DNA of 64,000 bases from Robertkochia flava (lineage in GTDB: Bacteria; Bacteroidota; Bacteroidia; Flavobacteriales; Flavobacteriaceae), in the NCBI RefSeq assembly GCF_020166515.1, contig NZ_JAINZT010000004.1, positions 62,001 to 126,000 on the forward strand. Direction: 5' to 3'. Shown here piece after piece: positions 26,679 through 36,082 of the stretch. Position 1 is the stretch's first letter. Every line of letters begins with the position of its first letter. The position numbers were made by a program, and so were the translations under genes. Under the pieces are notes generated by a model. It was not told the DNA's origin. It saw only the letters and a program-made list of their open reading frames with translations, and searched no databases.

Positions 26679-27504
26679 CGCTATCATCCGGGCCGAATGG
26701 TTTAAACTCTTCCGGCAAAGCAGAACCTGGTATGCCCTGGGGGCCTTGTTGCTGCTGCAGGTAGTACTGCTCCTCAATGCCTGGTATCAGGGCGGTTCCA
26801 TTCTCGATATGTTGCTGGACAACCTCAAGCAAAGTTTTCATTTCCAGGGAGAACTGCTCAATGGGCATCTTCTGGTTTATATCGTATTGAACACCATGTG
26901 GTTTCACCTGCCTTTGATCCTGATGATTGTGGTATCCGGGATGCTTACCACAGAGGCGGAGACAGGTACCTTGCGCACCGTGATGATGACCGGGATATCA
27001 AAGCGGAGGTATATTGCTTCCAAATTTCGGGTGGCCATTAGTTTTACCGCTCTTACCGTTGTACTTGTGGCCCTGACCTCAGGATCCTTATCATATCTGT
27101 TTTTCGGGACCGGAGATCTCTTTGTGTTTCACGGGGCATTAAACTTTTTTGAGTCTCCCGATGCCTTCTTTCGATTGGGTATGGCATTTATAGCCGGGAT
27201 CTTTTCCATGGTTTTTTTCTCGGTATCCAGCCTGCTGCTTGCCGTGATCTTCCGGGAAACGGTAAAAACCTGGATCGTGGCAGCGTTCTTCCTGATCGTT
27301 TCTAATTTGCTTTTACAGATGCAGATCGGACAGGGATGGACCAGGAAATTGTTTTTTGCCAACCTGAACGATACCTGGCAGTTGTTTTTCGAATACCATA
27401 TCAACTGGGCAGAGATAGGTGTCAGCCTTTTGATCTTAACGATCTATATTGCAGCCATAGTGGTTGCGGGAATCTGGTGGTTTGATAAAAAAGATATAGC
27501 ATGA
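26671..27504 (+). CDS. ABC-2-type transporter permease
   Basis: 277 residues from the ATG at 26671 (MTNAIIRAEWFKLF); a longer frame from 26629 adds residues unlike the family. Six membrane helices are predicted, with the ABC-2 pattern of an N-terminal EWFKLFRQSRTW amphipathic start, an ETGTLRTVMMTGISKRRYIASK coupling region and a C-terminal LILTIYIAAIVVAGIWWF helix. It overlaps the ATPase stop by 8 nt and the next start by 4 nt, so all are one operon. Confidence 0.85.
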   Translation: MTNAIIRAEWFKLFRQSRTWYALGALLLLQVVLLLNAWYQGGSILDMLLDNLKQSFHFQGELLNGHLLVYIVLNTMWFHLPLILMIVVSGMLTTEAETGTLRTVMMTGISKRRYIASKFRVAISFTALTVVLVALTSGSLSYLFFGTGDLFVFHGALNFFESPDAFFRLGMAFIAGIFSMVFFSVSSLLLAVIFRETVKTWIVAAFFLIVSNLLLQMQIGQGWTRKLFFANLNDTWQLFFEYHINWAEIGVSLLILTIYIAAIVVAGIWWFDKKDIA

Positions 27505-28154
27505 GAATATTTTTAATGTGTTTAGGCTTGTTGCTGAGTATGAATGTTCATGCACAGGCAGAACTCTCCCTGGATAAATTTCGTTCCAGGCTGGATGGTA
27601 TAGAAGCTTTCAAAGCCAATGTAAAACTCGAGACCGACATTGATTTTATTCAGATGCCTGTTAAGACAGCCGTCATGTATTACGAGCGGAATCAGCCTGT
27701 GAAGGTGGAATCGGAAGATTTTGTTCTTGTACCAAAAAGGGGGGTAGACCTGCTCCTTTCGGAGATCTTTTAATACGATTTCCTGGCCGTACCCAGGGGG
27801 GAGGAAAATAAGAACGGGGTGGTTTGCACCATGCTCAATATTATACCTGAGGACCAACGCGCCAATTATGCCATTGCAACCCTGTATCTGGATAAGGCCA
27901 ATAACCGTCTTGTGGAGGCCCAGATCCAGACCAGGAAAGAAGGGGCATATACCTTGGATATGTTTTATGAAAGTGAAGGGGATATATTGCCTGACCAGGT
28001 GGTGGTTTCCTTTGAAGTGGAAAAGGTGAAGATACCGGTGCGCTACCTGGCCAGGGAAGGCGAGGTAGACCGCGAAGCATACAAGGCAGACGGGGTGAAA
28101 ACCGGGAAGGTGATCCTTTATCTAACGGATTATGAAATTGCGATGAGAGAATAA
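27501..28154 (+). pseudogene. LolA-like periplasmic carrier gene interrupted by an in-frame TAA
   Basis: One reading frame of 217 sense-equivalent codons runs from ATG 27501 to the stop at 28154, broken only by a TAA at 27771-27773. The first part (90 residues) has a signal peptide ending VHAQA and LSLDKFRSRLDGIEAF. After the TAA the same frame continues YDFLAVPRGEENKNGVV through PVRYLAREGEV without shift. The whole looks like a LolA-type outer-membrane lipoprotein-sorting domain, and position at the end of an ABC exporter operon fits. A single base change (for example from AAA, CAA or GAA) explains the break. A sequencing error or readthrough is possible. Confidence 0.75.
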
Positions 28155-28157
28155 AAA

Positions 28158-28178
28158 AATCCCGGGAGTACCGGGATT
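28158..28178. terminator. bidirectional terminator between the ABC operon and the M14 gene
   Basis: AATCCCGG (28158-28165) pairs with CCGGGATT (28171-28178) over a 5-nt loop. An A-run precedes it and CTTTCC follows, so it terminates the minus-strand gene strongly (T-run) and the plus-strand operon weakly. Confidence 0.8.
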
Positions 28179-28200
28179 CTTTCCTTGGAATGGATGCTAT

Positions 28201-30639
28201 TTAGTCTGCCATAAATAGGGCGTTGACAAAGAAAAGTTTTCCATTTTCCCAAAATCCTCTGAACAAGGGGTTGTCGACCATATAGATCACGGTTCCCCTT
28301 CCCATATTTTCTGAACCAAAGATGAGGCTTTCGCCTTGTTTCTTAAGGGCTTCACTACCTGCGAATCCCGCTACCGGACGCGTGGTTTCCGGAAGGTAGG
28401 CTGCAGTGCCTTCATGAAGCCATTTAAAAGCCATGTCACTTAGCTTAAGGGTGTGATAGGTGGGGCCGTAACCATAACCCAGCGGATGGGTGTTGTCTAC
28501 TGTGGCTTTAAACACAGCTCCCGTGATAAGTTGTTTGATTTCTTCCCGTTCCCTGTTGTTAAAAGGTGCCGGAGTATTTGAGGTCTTCTCCTTAGTTTCG
28601 TCAGCGATCTCGATGGCCTCCAGGGAAAAATCATCATCTCCGTCCAGGGTATTCAGGGTGTTTCCGATGGCAATGAGCTTTCCGCCATCACGAACCCACT
28701 TTTTGATCTTTTCAAGAGTATTGGTTTCCAGGCTCCTGAGTTCCGGAAGTACCAGAATATCATAGGCTCCCAGATCTACCCGGTTAAAATAGGAGTCGTC
28801 CAGAACGCTCACCGGATAATTCAGCTGCTGTTCAAAGAAGTGCCATATTTCCCCGAAATTCAGGGTCGATGTACTGCCTCCTGAATATACAGCCACCTTG
28901 GGTTTCTCGATCATTTTCACGTGTGACGATCCGAAATCGTACCCTTTGTCTACCATTCCGGTGGAGGTAGCATAGATACTCTTATTGTACGTTTCTCCGG
29001 CACTCACGATCATATTTTGGATGTCGATACCCGGATTATCTCCGCGGGTAATGATCAGGCTTCCACGGTCGAAGGAGCGGTTGTTTAATGTGAAAGGCTC
29101 GTCATTGAACCGAACCTTAATATTGTTTTTGAGCAGATGCGCCAGGAATCGCGCATCTTTCATGCTATTCCAGTCGGTGATCCAGGCGTAAGCATTTTCG
29201 GCATCCTCCAAACTAAATTGCTGTTGAGGAGCAGAAGCATCGGCAGAAATAATGTTTTTTGCAGCTACCGCCTTCAATCCGTAGGCATACGGCAGCGACC
29301 ATGCTGTAATGTCATAGGTAAGGGAATCGTTTAACCTGGTTTTCGGCTCAAACAGGACCTTGACCATTTTACCTTTGAGTTGGTCGGTGCTTACCACCAG
29401 TTTTGAGGTGGAGTTATCCATGGATTTTCCTTCTTCATATGTATACCCCTTAACCGTCTTATCTGTAAAACCATACCGGATCTCATGGGCATCGAGCAAC
29501 CCGGTCAGGGCTTCGATCTTATCAGGATCTCCCTGGAGTACGTAGCTTTTGTATTGGAAATTATCGGCCCGGTAAAATTCACGGAATTCCTTGTTGAGTC
29601 GGTCAGCATTGGCAGCGGAGATCTCCACGGTAGATAATCCGGTGGTATGGTGATGGGCGATTCTGTCCTTCAGGGTTAGCGTGTCTCCAACGGCAGTGAT
29701 GATGCCTAATCCCGCTCTTCCGCTACCGCCCTGCTCATAGGTCATTCCTACCGCGCCGTTGTAGGTAGGGTAGGTGTCTCCATAACTGGGGTAGAGCAGG
29801 TCAAATCGCTCTTTAGTGAAATAGAACCATCCTTCCTTATCGAAATATTTTGCGTGGTTCTTTCCTATGGTATGCTGAAATTCTTTTTGCCAATCGGTGA
29901 TCACCTCATGCAGAGGCTCGGCCGCAGGTGCAAAATAATAAGGGCTGTTTACACTTTGTTCGTGAAAATCCACGTGGATATGCGGAAGCCATTGTGTGAA
30001 CAATTTAATGCGTTGCTGACTTTCCTTTTGTGTTAACCAGGCCCAGTCCCTGTTGAGGTCAAACATATAATGGTTGGGACGTCCCGAGACCCAGGGCTCA
30101 TGATGCTCCTTAGAATTCGGATCGGTCTGATAAGGCGTATTTTTAAATTGATTGTACCAATTTACATACCGGTCCCTTCCGTCGGGATTGATGCAGGGGT
30201 CAATAATAACCACGGTATTCTCCAGCAATGCAGATCTGGAGGTCAATAATTCATAAATGGTTTGCATGGATGCCTCCGTACTCACGCTTTCATTTCCGTG
30301 TACGTTATAACTCATCCATACAATGGCTTTCTCCGGAGACCCTTCGCCTTTGGCATTGTTCAGGTGATCCTGCCTGATGTTGTCCAGGTTGGACAGGTTT
30401 TCCGGGCTGGAAATATAGGCTATCATAAGGGGCCTCCCTTCATAGGTTTCCCCGTATCGGTAGAGTTTGACACGATCGGGGGCAGCCGCTTCCAGGTGTT
30501 CGTAATACGAAATGACCTGGTGGTGTCTGGAAAACCTGCTGCCCAGCTCATACCCGAGGAATTCTGAAGGAGATTGCACATCCTGTGCTCCTGCAAGGTG
30601 CAGGAAAAGAAAGAAAATAATAATCTGGTTGATCTTCAT
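28201..30639 (-). CDS. secreted M14-family zinc carboxypeptidase
   Basis: 812 residues. A signal peptide (to about residue 18, FLHLAGA) is followed by the M14 catalytic domain at about 35-350. The zinc motif HxxE is H114-E117 in YNVHGNES, with INPDGRDRYVNW and HVDFHEQ contributing later ligands and substrate contacts. About 450 further residues include a segment like a glutamine-amidotransferase-type sandwich (YDILVLPELRSL ... IKKWVRDGGKLIAIG). It removes C-terminal residues from peptides in the periplasm or outside. This two-domain layout is common in Bacteroidota. It is monocistronic with its own terminator. Confidence 0.9.
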   Translation of the reverse strand: MKINQIIIFFLFLHLAGAQDVQSPSEFLGYELGSRFSRHHQVISYYEHLEAAAPDRVKLYRYGETYEGRPLMIAYISSPENLSNLDNIRQDHLNNAKGEGSPEKAIVWMSYNVHGNESVSTEASMQTIYELLTSRSALLENTVVIIDPCINPDGRDRYVNWYNQFKNTPYQTDPNSKEHHEPWVSGRPNHYMFDLNRDWAWLTQKESQQRIKLFTQWLPHIHVDFHEQSVNSPYYFAPAAEPLHEVITDWQKEFQHTIGKNHAKYFDKEGWFYFTKERFDLLYPSYGDTYPTYNGAVGMTYEQGGSGRAGLGIITAVGDTLTLKDRIAHHHTTGLSTVEISAANADRLNKEFREFYRADNFQYKSYVLQGDPDKIEALTGLLDAHEIRYGFTDKTVKGYTYEEGKSMDNSTSKLVVSTDQLKGKMVKVLFEPKTRLNDSLTYDITAWSLPYAYGLKAVAAKNIISADASAPQQQFSLEDAENAYAWITDWNSMKDARFLAHLLKNNIKVRFNDEPFTLNNRSFDRGSLIITRGDNPGIDIQNMIVSAGETYNKSIYATSTGMVDKGYDFGSSHVKMIEKPKVAVYSGGSTSTLNFGEIWHFFEQQLNYPVSVLDDSYFNRVDLGAYDILVLPELRSLETNTLEKIKKWVRDGGKLIAIGNTLNTLDGDDDFSLEAIEIADETKEKTSNTPAPFNNREREEIKQLITGAVFKATVDNTHPLGYGYGPTYHTLKLSDMAFKWLHEGTAAYLPETTRPVAGFAGSEALKKQGESLIFGSENMGRGTVIYMVDNPLFRGFWENGKLFFVNALFMAD

Positions 30640-30848
30640 AGAGTAATTTGGTTTTGGCTCAAAACTACGATATTCTCCCCTTTTTTATTAACTCTTTTTT
30701 AGTATCTCATCGGGTAAAGAATGTTATTTTTACGTTTTGTAAACATGTTACTGTGTAAACTTCGGTCCGATGAATGATGATAGGGAGCGTAAGGGACGAA
30801 GATGCATCCGCATGTGTTGAATAACGTGCAGAAACCTTTAAACCGCAT

Positions 30849-32459
30849 ATGACCCTGGAGACCGTAGATTTTAAAAGCACCGGCTATTTTTCCGATCTCA
30901 TTTGTGACTACCTTTCCAAGAAGGAAGCATTGTCTTCTTTTTATAACCGGTATCCTGATGTAAATGCCTTTAAAGCCCAGATCGAAGAAAAGGAAGGGTT
31001 CACGGATTCGCACAGAAAGGTCCTCAGCGAGCAGTTAAGCGACCAGTATACGCATTTGGAGACTTCCGGTGCAACCCTGTCGAATATTGCGGCCCTTGCA
31101 AAGCCGAATACCTATACCATTACTACCGGGCACCAGCTCAACCTGTTTACCGGCCCTTTGTATTTTCTCTACAAGATTGTTTCGGTGATCAACCTGTGTA
31201 AGACTTTAAAAGAGGCTTATCCTCAGCATCATTTTGTGCCGGTATACTGGATGGCCACGGAAGATCATGACTTTGAGGAGATCAATTTCTTTAATTTCAA
31301 TGGAAAAAAATTTCAGTGGCAGGGTCCGGAGGATGAAACCCAGGGAGGGGCTGTAGGAAGGATGTCAACCCACCACCTGGAAGAGGTTGCCGCTCTTTTT
31401 ACTGCAGAACTGGGGCCGGGTAAATTCGCCGAAGAGCTCAGAGATCTTTTTAAGGAGGCCTACCTGAAGCATCCTGATCTTACCAGTGCAACCAGGTTTC
31501 TTGCAAATGCCTTGTTCGCCGGTCAGGGTCTGGTGATCGTTGACGGAGATGACCCCGGCCTGAAAAGGGAATTTATCCCCTACATAAAGGAGGATCTTCT
31601 CAAGAATACGGCTTATCACCAGGTGCAGGGTGCCATTGAGAAATTACAGGCGCTTCCTGCAAATTATAATGTACAGGTAAACCCGAGAGAGATTAACCTC
31701 TTTTATCTGGAAAAAGGCAGCAGGGATCGGATCATCTTTGACGGAGATTATTTTGGCCTGGCCGAAGGAACGAGAAAATGGTCGGAATCTTCGCTTATGG
31801 AAGAAGTGGAAAGTCATCCTGAGCGGTTTTCTCCCAATGTACTGCTGCGCCCCCTTTACCAGGAGGTGATTCTTCCGAACCTCTGTTATATTGGAGGAGG
31901 TGGAGAGTTGGCCTATTGGCTGGAGCTGCGCGATTTCTTTGAGGCCTCAGAAGTACCCATGCCCATGTTGCTGTTGAGGGATTCTGTATTAATGATCACC
32001 TCTAAACAGAAAGGGAAGCTTGATCGGCTGCATGTTTCCGTGAATCAGTTGTTTACAGACAGGCATGCGCTCATCAACCGTAAGGTCAGAGAGATCAGTG
32101 ACATCCCCATCGACTTCAGTCCGGAAAGGGAGCACCTCATAGAACAGTTTAAAAGACTATACGAACTGGCAGAGAAAACGGATAAGTCTTTTCTCAATGC
32201 CGTGAAGGCGCAGGAGGTAAAACAGATAAAGGGATTGAACAAGCTTGAGAAACGATTGCTGAAAGCGCAAAAGCGAAAACTGGAAGATCATGTAGAGCGT
32301 TTAACAGCACTGCATAACGAACTCTTTCCGAATGGCAGTCTGCAGGAACGTTCTTCAAACTTCTCACAGTGGTATCATCAATACGGCTCAGGTTTTATTG
32401 AATTGCTGTTGCAGAATCTCGACCCTCTTGATGCCAGATTCAAGGTGATTACGGTGTAG
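30849..32459 (+). CDS. bshC: bacillithiol biosynthesis cysteine-adding enzyme
   Basis: 536 residues. BshC joins cysteine to GlcN-malate in the last step of bacillithiol synthesis. It is recognised by ITTGHQLNLFTGPLYFLYKI (about residues 95-114), PVYWMATEDHDFEEINFF and the C-terminal LLLQNLDPLDARFKV. A long coiled coil lies at about 400-500, as in the family. It is cytoplasmic, full length and apparently monocistronic. Other bsh genes are not in the window, which is usual for this phylum. The ATG at 30849 fits the family N-terminus. Confidence 0.96.
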   Translation: MTLETVDFKSTGYFSDLICDYLSKKEALSSFYNRYPDVNAFKAQIEEKEGFTDSHRKVLSEQLSDQYTHLETSGATLSNIAALAKPNTYTITTGHQLNLFTGPLYFLYKIVSVINLCKTLKEAYPQHHFVPVYWMATEDHDFEEINFFNFNGKKFQWQGPEDETQGGAVGRMSTHHLEEVAALFTAELGPGKFAEELRDLFKEAYLKHPDLTSATRFLANALFAGQGLVIVDGDDPGLKREFIPYIKEDLLKNTAYHQVQGAIEKLQALPANYNVQVNPREINLFYLEKGSRDRIIFDGDYFGLAEGTRKWSESSLMEEVESHPERFSPNVLLRPLYQEVILPNLCYIGGGGELAYWLELRDFFEASEVPMPMLLLRDSVLMITSKQKGKLDRLHVSVNQLFTDRHALINRKVREISDIPIDFSPEREHLIEQFKRLYELAEKTDKSFLNAVKAQEVKQIKGLNKLEKRLLKAQKRKLEDHVERLTALHNELFPNGSLQERSSNFSQWYHQYGSGFIELLLQNLDPLDARFKVITV

Positions 32460-32481
32460 TTTTTATACAAGCAGACCATCC

Positions 32482-33030
32482 TCAGGGAACCAAAAAGCTG
32501 CTTTCCCATTTGTTGCCATCCGTCAGACTGTATTGTACCCGGATATGATTGGGCCTTTTGAGTTTGAGGTATTCTATTTTATAAGGTTCGATATGCATAA
32601 CTGAAAAATGCTGAGAGGTGTCCAGGTATTCGATCTGTTCCAGGTGACTGATCTTTGTTCCCGGTTCCTTGGCCGTGAGGTAATCCTTCTTTTTTGGGGC
32701 GTCCATGGAGTCCCAGATCTTCTGAAGCTTCTTTTGGTCCGATTCCATATAAGCCACCCCGTCTATCTTTAGCTGTAAAAGTTTTTCAGGATGGTAGAAC
32801 AGCACACATACTTTATTGTGCTCTTTGATATGGGTAACCTTTCTGGATCTTTTATCGGTAAAAATGGTAAGGGTAAGGTCCTTGCTTACTTTGCGCAAAA
32901 CCACGGTTCGCAACCTGGGAACCTGATTGATTCCCGTTGTGGCGAGGGTGAAAAAATGAAAGGGATGTCCCGCATCTTTCGCCCCTTCCTGCAGCTCGGT
33001 TCTGGCTATGTCGAAATATTGCTCATTCAC
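32482..33030 (-). CDS. pyridoxamine-5'-phosphate-oxidase-like flavin-binding protein
   Basis: 182 residues. The split-barrel flavoprotein fold is shown by FHFFTLATTGINQVPRLRTVVLRKV (about 23-47) and LTIFTDKRSRKVTHIKEHNKVCVLFYH. It resembles the Alr4036-type group rather than true PdxH, which carries a different C-terminal PLP-binding tail. FMN-dependent oxidation of pyridoxamine phosphate is possible but unproven. It diverges from the PLP-dependent decarboxylase gene across a 76-bp region with a perfect palindrome, which suggests shared control and a vitamin-B6 theme. Confidence 0.8.
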   Translation of the reverse strand: MNEQYFDIARTELQEGAKDAGHPFHFFTLATTGINQVPRLRTVVLRKVSKDLTLTIFTDKRSRKVTHIKEHNKVCVLFYHPEKLLQLKIDGVAYMESDQKKLQKIWDSMDAPKKKDYLTAKEPGTKISHLEQIEYLDTSQHFSVMHIEPYKIEYLKLKRPNHIRVQYSLTDGNKWESSFLVP

Positions 33031-33064
33031 CTTTTCCGGGTTTTTTATAAAGTTACGAATACCC

Positions 33065-33085
33065 TATAACTTTAACAAAGTTATA
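33065..33085. promoter_or_regulatory. 21-bp perfect palindrome, candidate operator
   Basis: TATAACTTT-AAC-AAAGTTATA has 9-bp arms and a 3-nt spacer. It lies between two divergent genes, and a minus-strand TAACTTTG (33076-33083) -7 box falls within it. A bound regulator would control both directions. Confidence 0.5.
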
Positions 33086-33091
33086 CCTTTG
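33084..33091 (+). promoter_or_regulatory. TAnnTTTG -7 box for the decarboxylase gene
   Basis: TACCTTTG matches the Bacteroidota -7 consensus and lies 15 nt before the chosen start at 33107, overlapping the right end of the palindrome. Confidence 0.5.
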
Positions 33092-33106
33092 TCAAAAACG
33101 TATTTC

Positions 33107-34477
33107 ATGCATAATATAGATATTGATCTGGTGGAGATGACCCTGGATGTGATGAAGTATGCCATCAACAGGATCACCAAAACCAATCCTGATCTCGGGG
33201 TACCCAAAAAAGCAGAAGAATTAAAGGCGCAGGTAGGGGAAACCGTTACCAGTAAGGGAATAGGAGGAGAGAAGGCTTTTGAATTGTTTCGCGATGTATT
33301 GGTGAAGGCCACAGTGCCTATCGATCATCCGAGACACCTGGCCTTTGTTCCTGCGGCTCCTACCCGGGCAGCGGTGATGTTTGACCTGGTAACATCGGCT
33401 TCCAGTATCCATGGCGCTTACTGGATGGAGGGTGCAGGAGGGATCTTTTGCGAAAATGAGGCCATGCAATGGTTGGTGTCGCTTACCGGACTGCCCGAAG
33501 GTGCCTTTGGGGTATTTACCAGTGGAGGTACAGCGGCTAACTTGTCGGCTATCGTAACCGCACGGGAAAACTGGCGTTTGCAGGAAGCTAACCGACGAAA
33601 ACGGGGCATGGTGATCACCTCGGTAGGGGCGCATTCTTCGATCAAGGCTATGGCCAAGGTGGCTGACGTCGATGTTCACCTGGTAGATACCGAAGACCGT
33701 CTGAGTGGCGCTCAGTTGGAGCAGTCTATCGCAGCGCTGGATCCTGAAGACCGGTCCCGGCTATTTGCTGTAGTGGCTACCGGGGGTACCACTAATGCAG
33801 GGATCATTGACGACCTGGAGGCAATTGCCGGTATTTGTGAAAAGGAATCCCTCTGGTTTCATGTAGACGCAGCCTATGGTGGAGGTGCCCTGGTGGCCGA
33901 TTCCGTAAGACATCTATTTCAGGGAATAGAACGTGCAGACAGCATCACCATCGATCCGCATAAATGGTTATTCTCTCCCTACGATTGCGGGGCGGTGATT
34001 TACAAACAGCCGGAACTTGCCAGGAATGCCCACAGCCAGGAAGGTTCTTATCTCGATATTTTTAAAGACGAAGGTGCACACGGATTTAATCCCGCCGATT
34101 ACCAGATACAGCTCACCCGGAGGGTAAGAGGTTTACCGTTGTGGTTCTCTCTTGCCATGCACGGTACAGATAAATATAAGTGGGCAGTGGAAGAAGGAAT
34201 CTCCCTGGCAAATAAGGCCGGAGAGATGATCGAAAGGGAGGACCATGTGGAACTGGTAAGAACACCCAGCCTGTCCTGTGTGCTTTTCCGTAGAAAGGGC
34301 TGGAGTCCGGAGGATTACCGGGAGTGGACCTATAAGAATCACCGGGAAGGTATTGCCCTGGTTACGCCGACCAAATGGAAGGCCGGAGATACTTTTGAGA
34401 CCGTGGCGAGGTTTTGTTTTATCAATCCGCATACCACGAAAAACGATATTCAGATCGTCCTGGATACTATGAAATAA
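33107..34477 (+). CDS. PLP-dependent group II amino-acid decarboxylase
   Basis: 456 residues from the ATG at 33107 (MHNIDIDLVEM). A frame reaching 33008 exists, but it would cross the palindrome and the opposing start. Group II decarboxylase features are HLAFVPAAPTRAAVMFDL, VFTSGGTAANLSAI (PLP phosphate loop), WFHVDAAYGGGAL (cofactor Asp) and IDPHKWLFSPYDCG with the Schiff-base Lys. It is related to aromatic-L-amino-acid, glutamate and diaminobutyrate decarboxylases; the substrate is not decidable by eye. Cytoplasmic, monocistronic, ending in a strong terminator. Confidence 0.9.
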   Translation: MHNIDIDLVEMTLDVMKYAINRITKTNPDLGVPKKAEELKAQVGETVTSKGIGGEKAFELFRDVLVKATVPIDHPRHLAFVPAAPTRAAVMFDLVTSASSIHGAYWMEGAGGIFCENEAMQWLVSLTGLPEGAFGVFTSGGTAANLSAIVTARENWRLQEANRRKRGMVITSVGAHSSIKAMAKVADVDVHLVDTEDRLSGAQLEQSIAALDPEDRSRLFAVVATGGTTNAGIIDDLEAIAGICEKESLWFHVDAAYGGGALVADSVRHLFQGIERADSITIDPHKWLFSPYDCGAVIYKQPELARNAHSQEGSYLDIFKDEGAHGFNPADYQIQLTRRVRGLPLWFSLAMHGTDKYKWAVEEGISLANKAGEMIEREDHVELVRTPSLSCVLFRRKGWSPEDYREWTYKNHREGIALVTPTKWKAGDTFETVARFCFINPHTTKNDIQIVLDTMK

Positions 34478-34483
34478 AACCTG

Positions 34484-34521
34484 CAGCAGTAAGATGCCTG
34501 TTTCCAGGTTTCTTACTGCTG
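34484..34521. terminator. strong convergent terminator
   Basis: CAGCAGTAAGA (34484-34494) pairs with TCTTACTGCTG (34511-34521), and a nested CCTG/CAGG extends the stem. TTCTTTCTTT follows on the plus strand. It separates the decarboxylase from the convergent outer-membrane protein gene. Confidence 0.8.
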
Positions 34522-34533
34522 TTCTTTCTTTAA

Positions 34534-35952
34534 TCAGGAGTCATCATCATCTTCGGCTCCGAAGAGTTGCCGGAGACTTAGGTTGAGCCCCAATAGAAAT
34601 CGCCACCTTGAAATACCGATCTTGAAGTTGTCCTTGGTGGGGATAAATTCGTTTATTGGGCGGTCTCTCACAAATCCAAATTCTTGTACCCCCGTCGTGT
34701 AAATGGCGCCAAATACCAGGTCGGCCTTTCTGAACTTCCAGTTAAATCCGCCCCCGAAATGGTAATTGTCGAACGCCAGAAGATTGGAGGTTCCGATCCC
34801 GTTCGAAGTCCCAAGAACTTCATCGGCTTCCTTTAAGGGAGAGAAATCTGTGGTGAAGCTTAAATAGGAGATAAATTTAGGGGATATCTGAAATTCTCCA
34901 CCTCCTCCGAAATTAAAGATTGTGCGCCTTTTCTCCTGGAAAAGCAGTACGGCCTCCTCCCCGGTTGAACCGCCCAATTCCGGAATGGAGATCCTGTCGT
35001 ACACCCCGGTTGGGCCATACCAGCTGACATTCAGATGGATCTTGTGCCCATTGATAGGGATTCCGGCCCCTACGTTGACCCCCATCGGCGTTTTATGTTT
35101 ACTATCCAGTCCGTTAAGCTTCTCGAGAATGAAAAAGTCCTGGGAGGTATCCCCGGTGGCCAGGATCTCATCGAAATTGAAATCGCTATCATTCAGGATC
35201 TCTATGTAAGGTATGTCAATATTGACCCCCAGTTCCCATTTTGGGAAGATCCATGCAGCAGCGATCTTGAAATACAAGCCGTAAGATGTTTGTGAGAAGT
35301 TAAGGTTCGATTCGTAGATGCTAACCTGGTTATTGCTCTCCTCCAGGGTGAGCCTGGATGTATCGCCCCCACTGTAGCTTAAATAAGAGCCAAACATGGA
35401 TACGCCCAGGGCAAAGCCCTCGTGAATTTTATAGGCCCAGGTAAGCCCGAACCAGTCTTCCCGTAATTTGTTGTTAAGGCTTAGTTTTAAGTTTGCCTGG
35501 TTTCCCGGGGAGATTCCTTCGTAGTCTTCGTTTCCCAGCACTCCGGTGTTGTATCCCAGAGAAATGTTGAGTCGGTTTCGGGATATGGAAGAATAAAAGA
35601 ATCGTGTGCCAAAAAGATCAAAACTACCGGCGAGCATGCCGGGAATTCCTGCAAAGTTCGAGGATCGAAAGCGTTCGCCCGGAACTACATCGTCTATGGT
35701 GATTCGGTTCCATTCGTAAGCCTTTCCCTGAATCAGAAAGCCGGGGTTATCAATTAGTGCCAGGCGAGCCGGGTTGTAGTAAACTGCCCCCAGGTCGTCC
35801 ACACTTCCGGTGACATTACCGTTAAGTAATACAGATCGGTTTCCGAAGTTTTCATATTCATACCCCCGTTGCGTCCACCCTGTGAAGCAGATGGAAAACA
35901 GGAGCAGGGTCCAGATGCCCTTTGTGTGTAATGGTTGGTTGTTTGAGATCAT
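34534..35952 (-). CDS. outer-membrane beta-barrel protein, unknown (FadL/PorV-like)
   Basis: 472 residues. A signal peptide (FSICFTGWTQ, cleavage near residue 27) leads to YEYENFGNRSVLLNGNVTG, then DDLGAVYYNPARLAL. The GAVYYNPA pattern is shared by FadL/OmpP1 and PorV-type barrels of this phylum. The rest alternates short hydrophobic strands (FKIAAAWIFPKWELGVNIDI) and ends in a strand followed by the acidic tail GAEDDDDS, so the barrel may be capped by a periplasmic tail. The function is unknown. An internally deleted paralogue lies immediately upstream. The start at 35952 fits the signal peptide. Confidence 0.75.
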   Translation of the reverse strand: MISNNQPLHTKGIWTLLLFSICFTGWTQRGYEYENFGNRSVLLNGNVTGSVDDLGAVYYNPARLALIDNPGFLIQGKAYEWNRITIDDVVPGERFRSSNFAGIPGMLAGSFDLFGTRFFYSSISRNRLNISLGYNTGVLGNEDYEGISPGNQANLKLSLNNKLREDWFGLTWAYKIHEGFALGVSMFGSYLSYSGGDTSRLTLEESNNQVSIYESNLNFSQTSYGLYFKIAAAWIFPKWELGVNIDIPYIEILNDSDFNFDEILATGDTSQDFFILEKLNGLDSKHKTPMGVNVGAGIPINGHKIHLNVSWYGPTGVYDRISIPELGGSTGEEAVLLFQEKRRTIFNFGGGGEFQISPKFISYLSFTTDFSPLKEADEVLGTSNGIGTSNLLAFDNYHFGGGFNWKFRKADLVFGAIYTTGVQEFGFVRDRPINEFIPTKDNFKIGISRWRFLLGLNLSLRQLFGAEDDDDS

Positions 35953-36082
35953 GAGTTGCGATAAATACTCATGGTTTCTTTTGGGAGCGGTATAAGTTTG
36001 TTATTTACTTAAAATTACAATCTTTTTTCTTTAATTAATTCATTTTCAATCACAAATGGCCTGTAAGGGTTTGCTTTGTCGT

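Noticed and set aside
33008-33106. N-terminal extension of the PLP decarboxylase
   Set aside because: It would cross the palindrome, promoter boxes and the start of the opposite gene; the family N-terminus fits the ATG at 33107.
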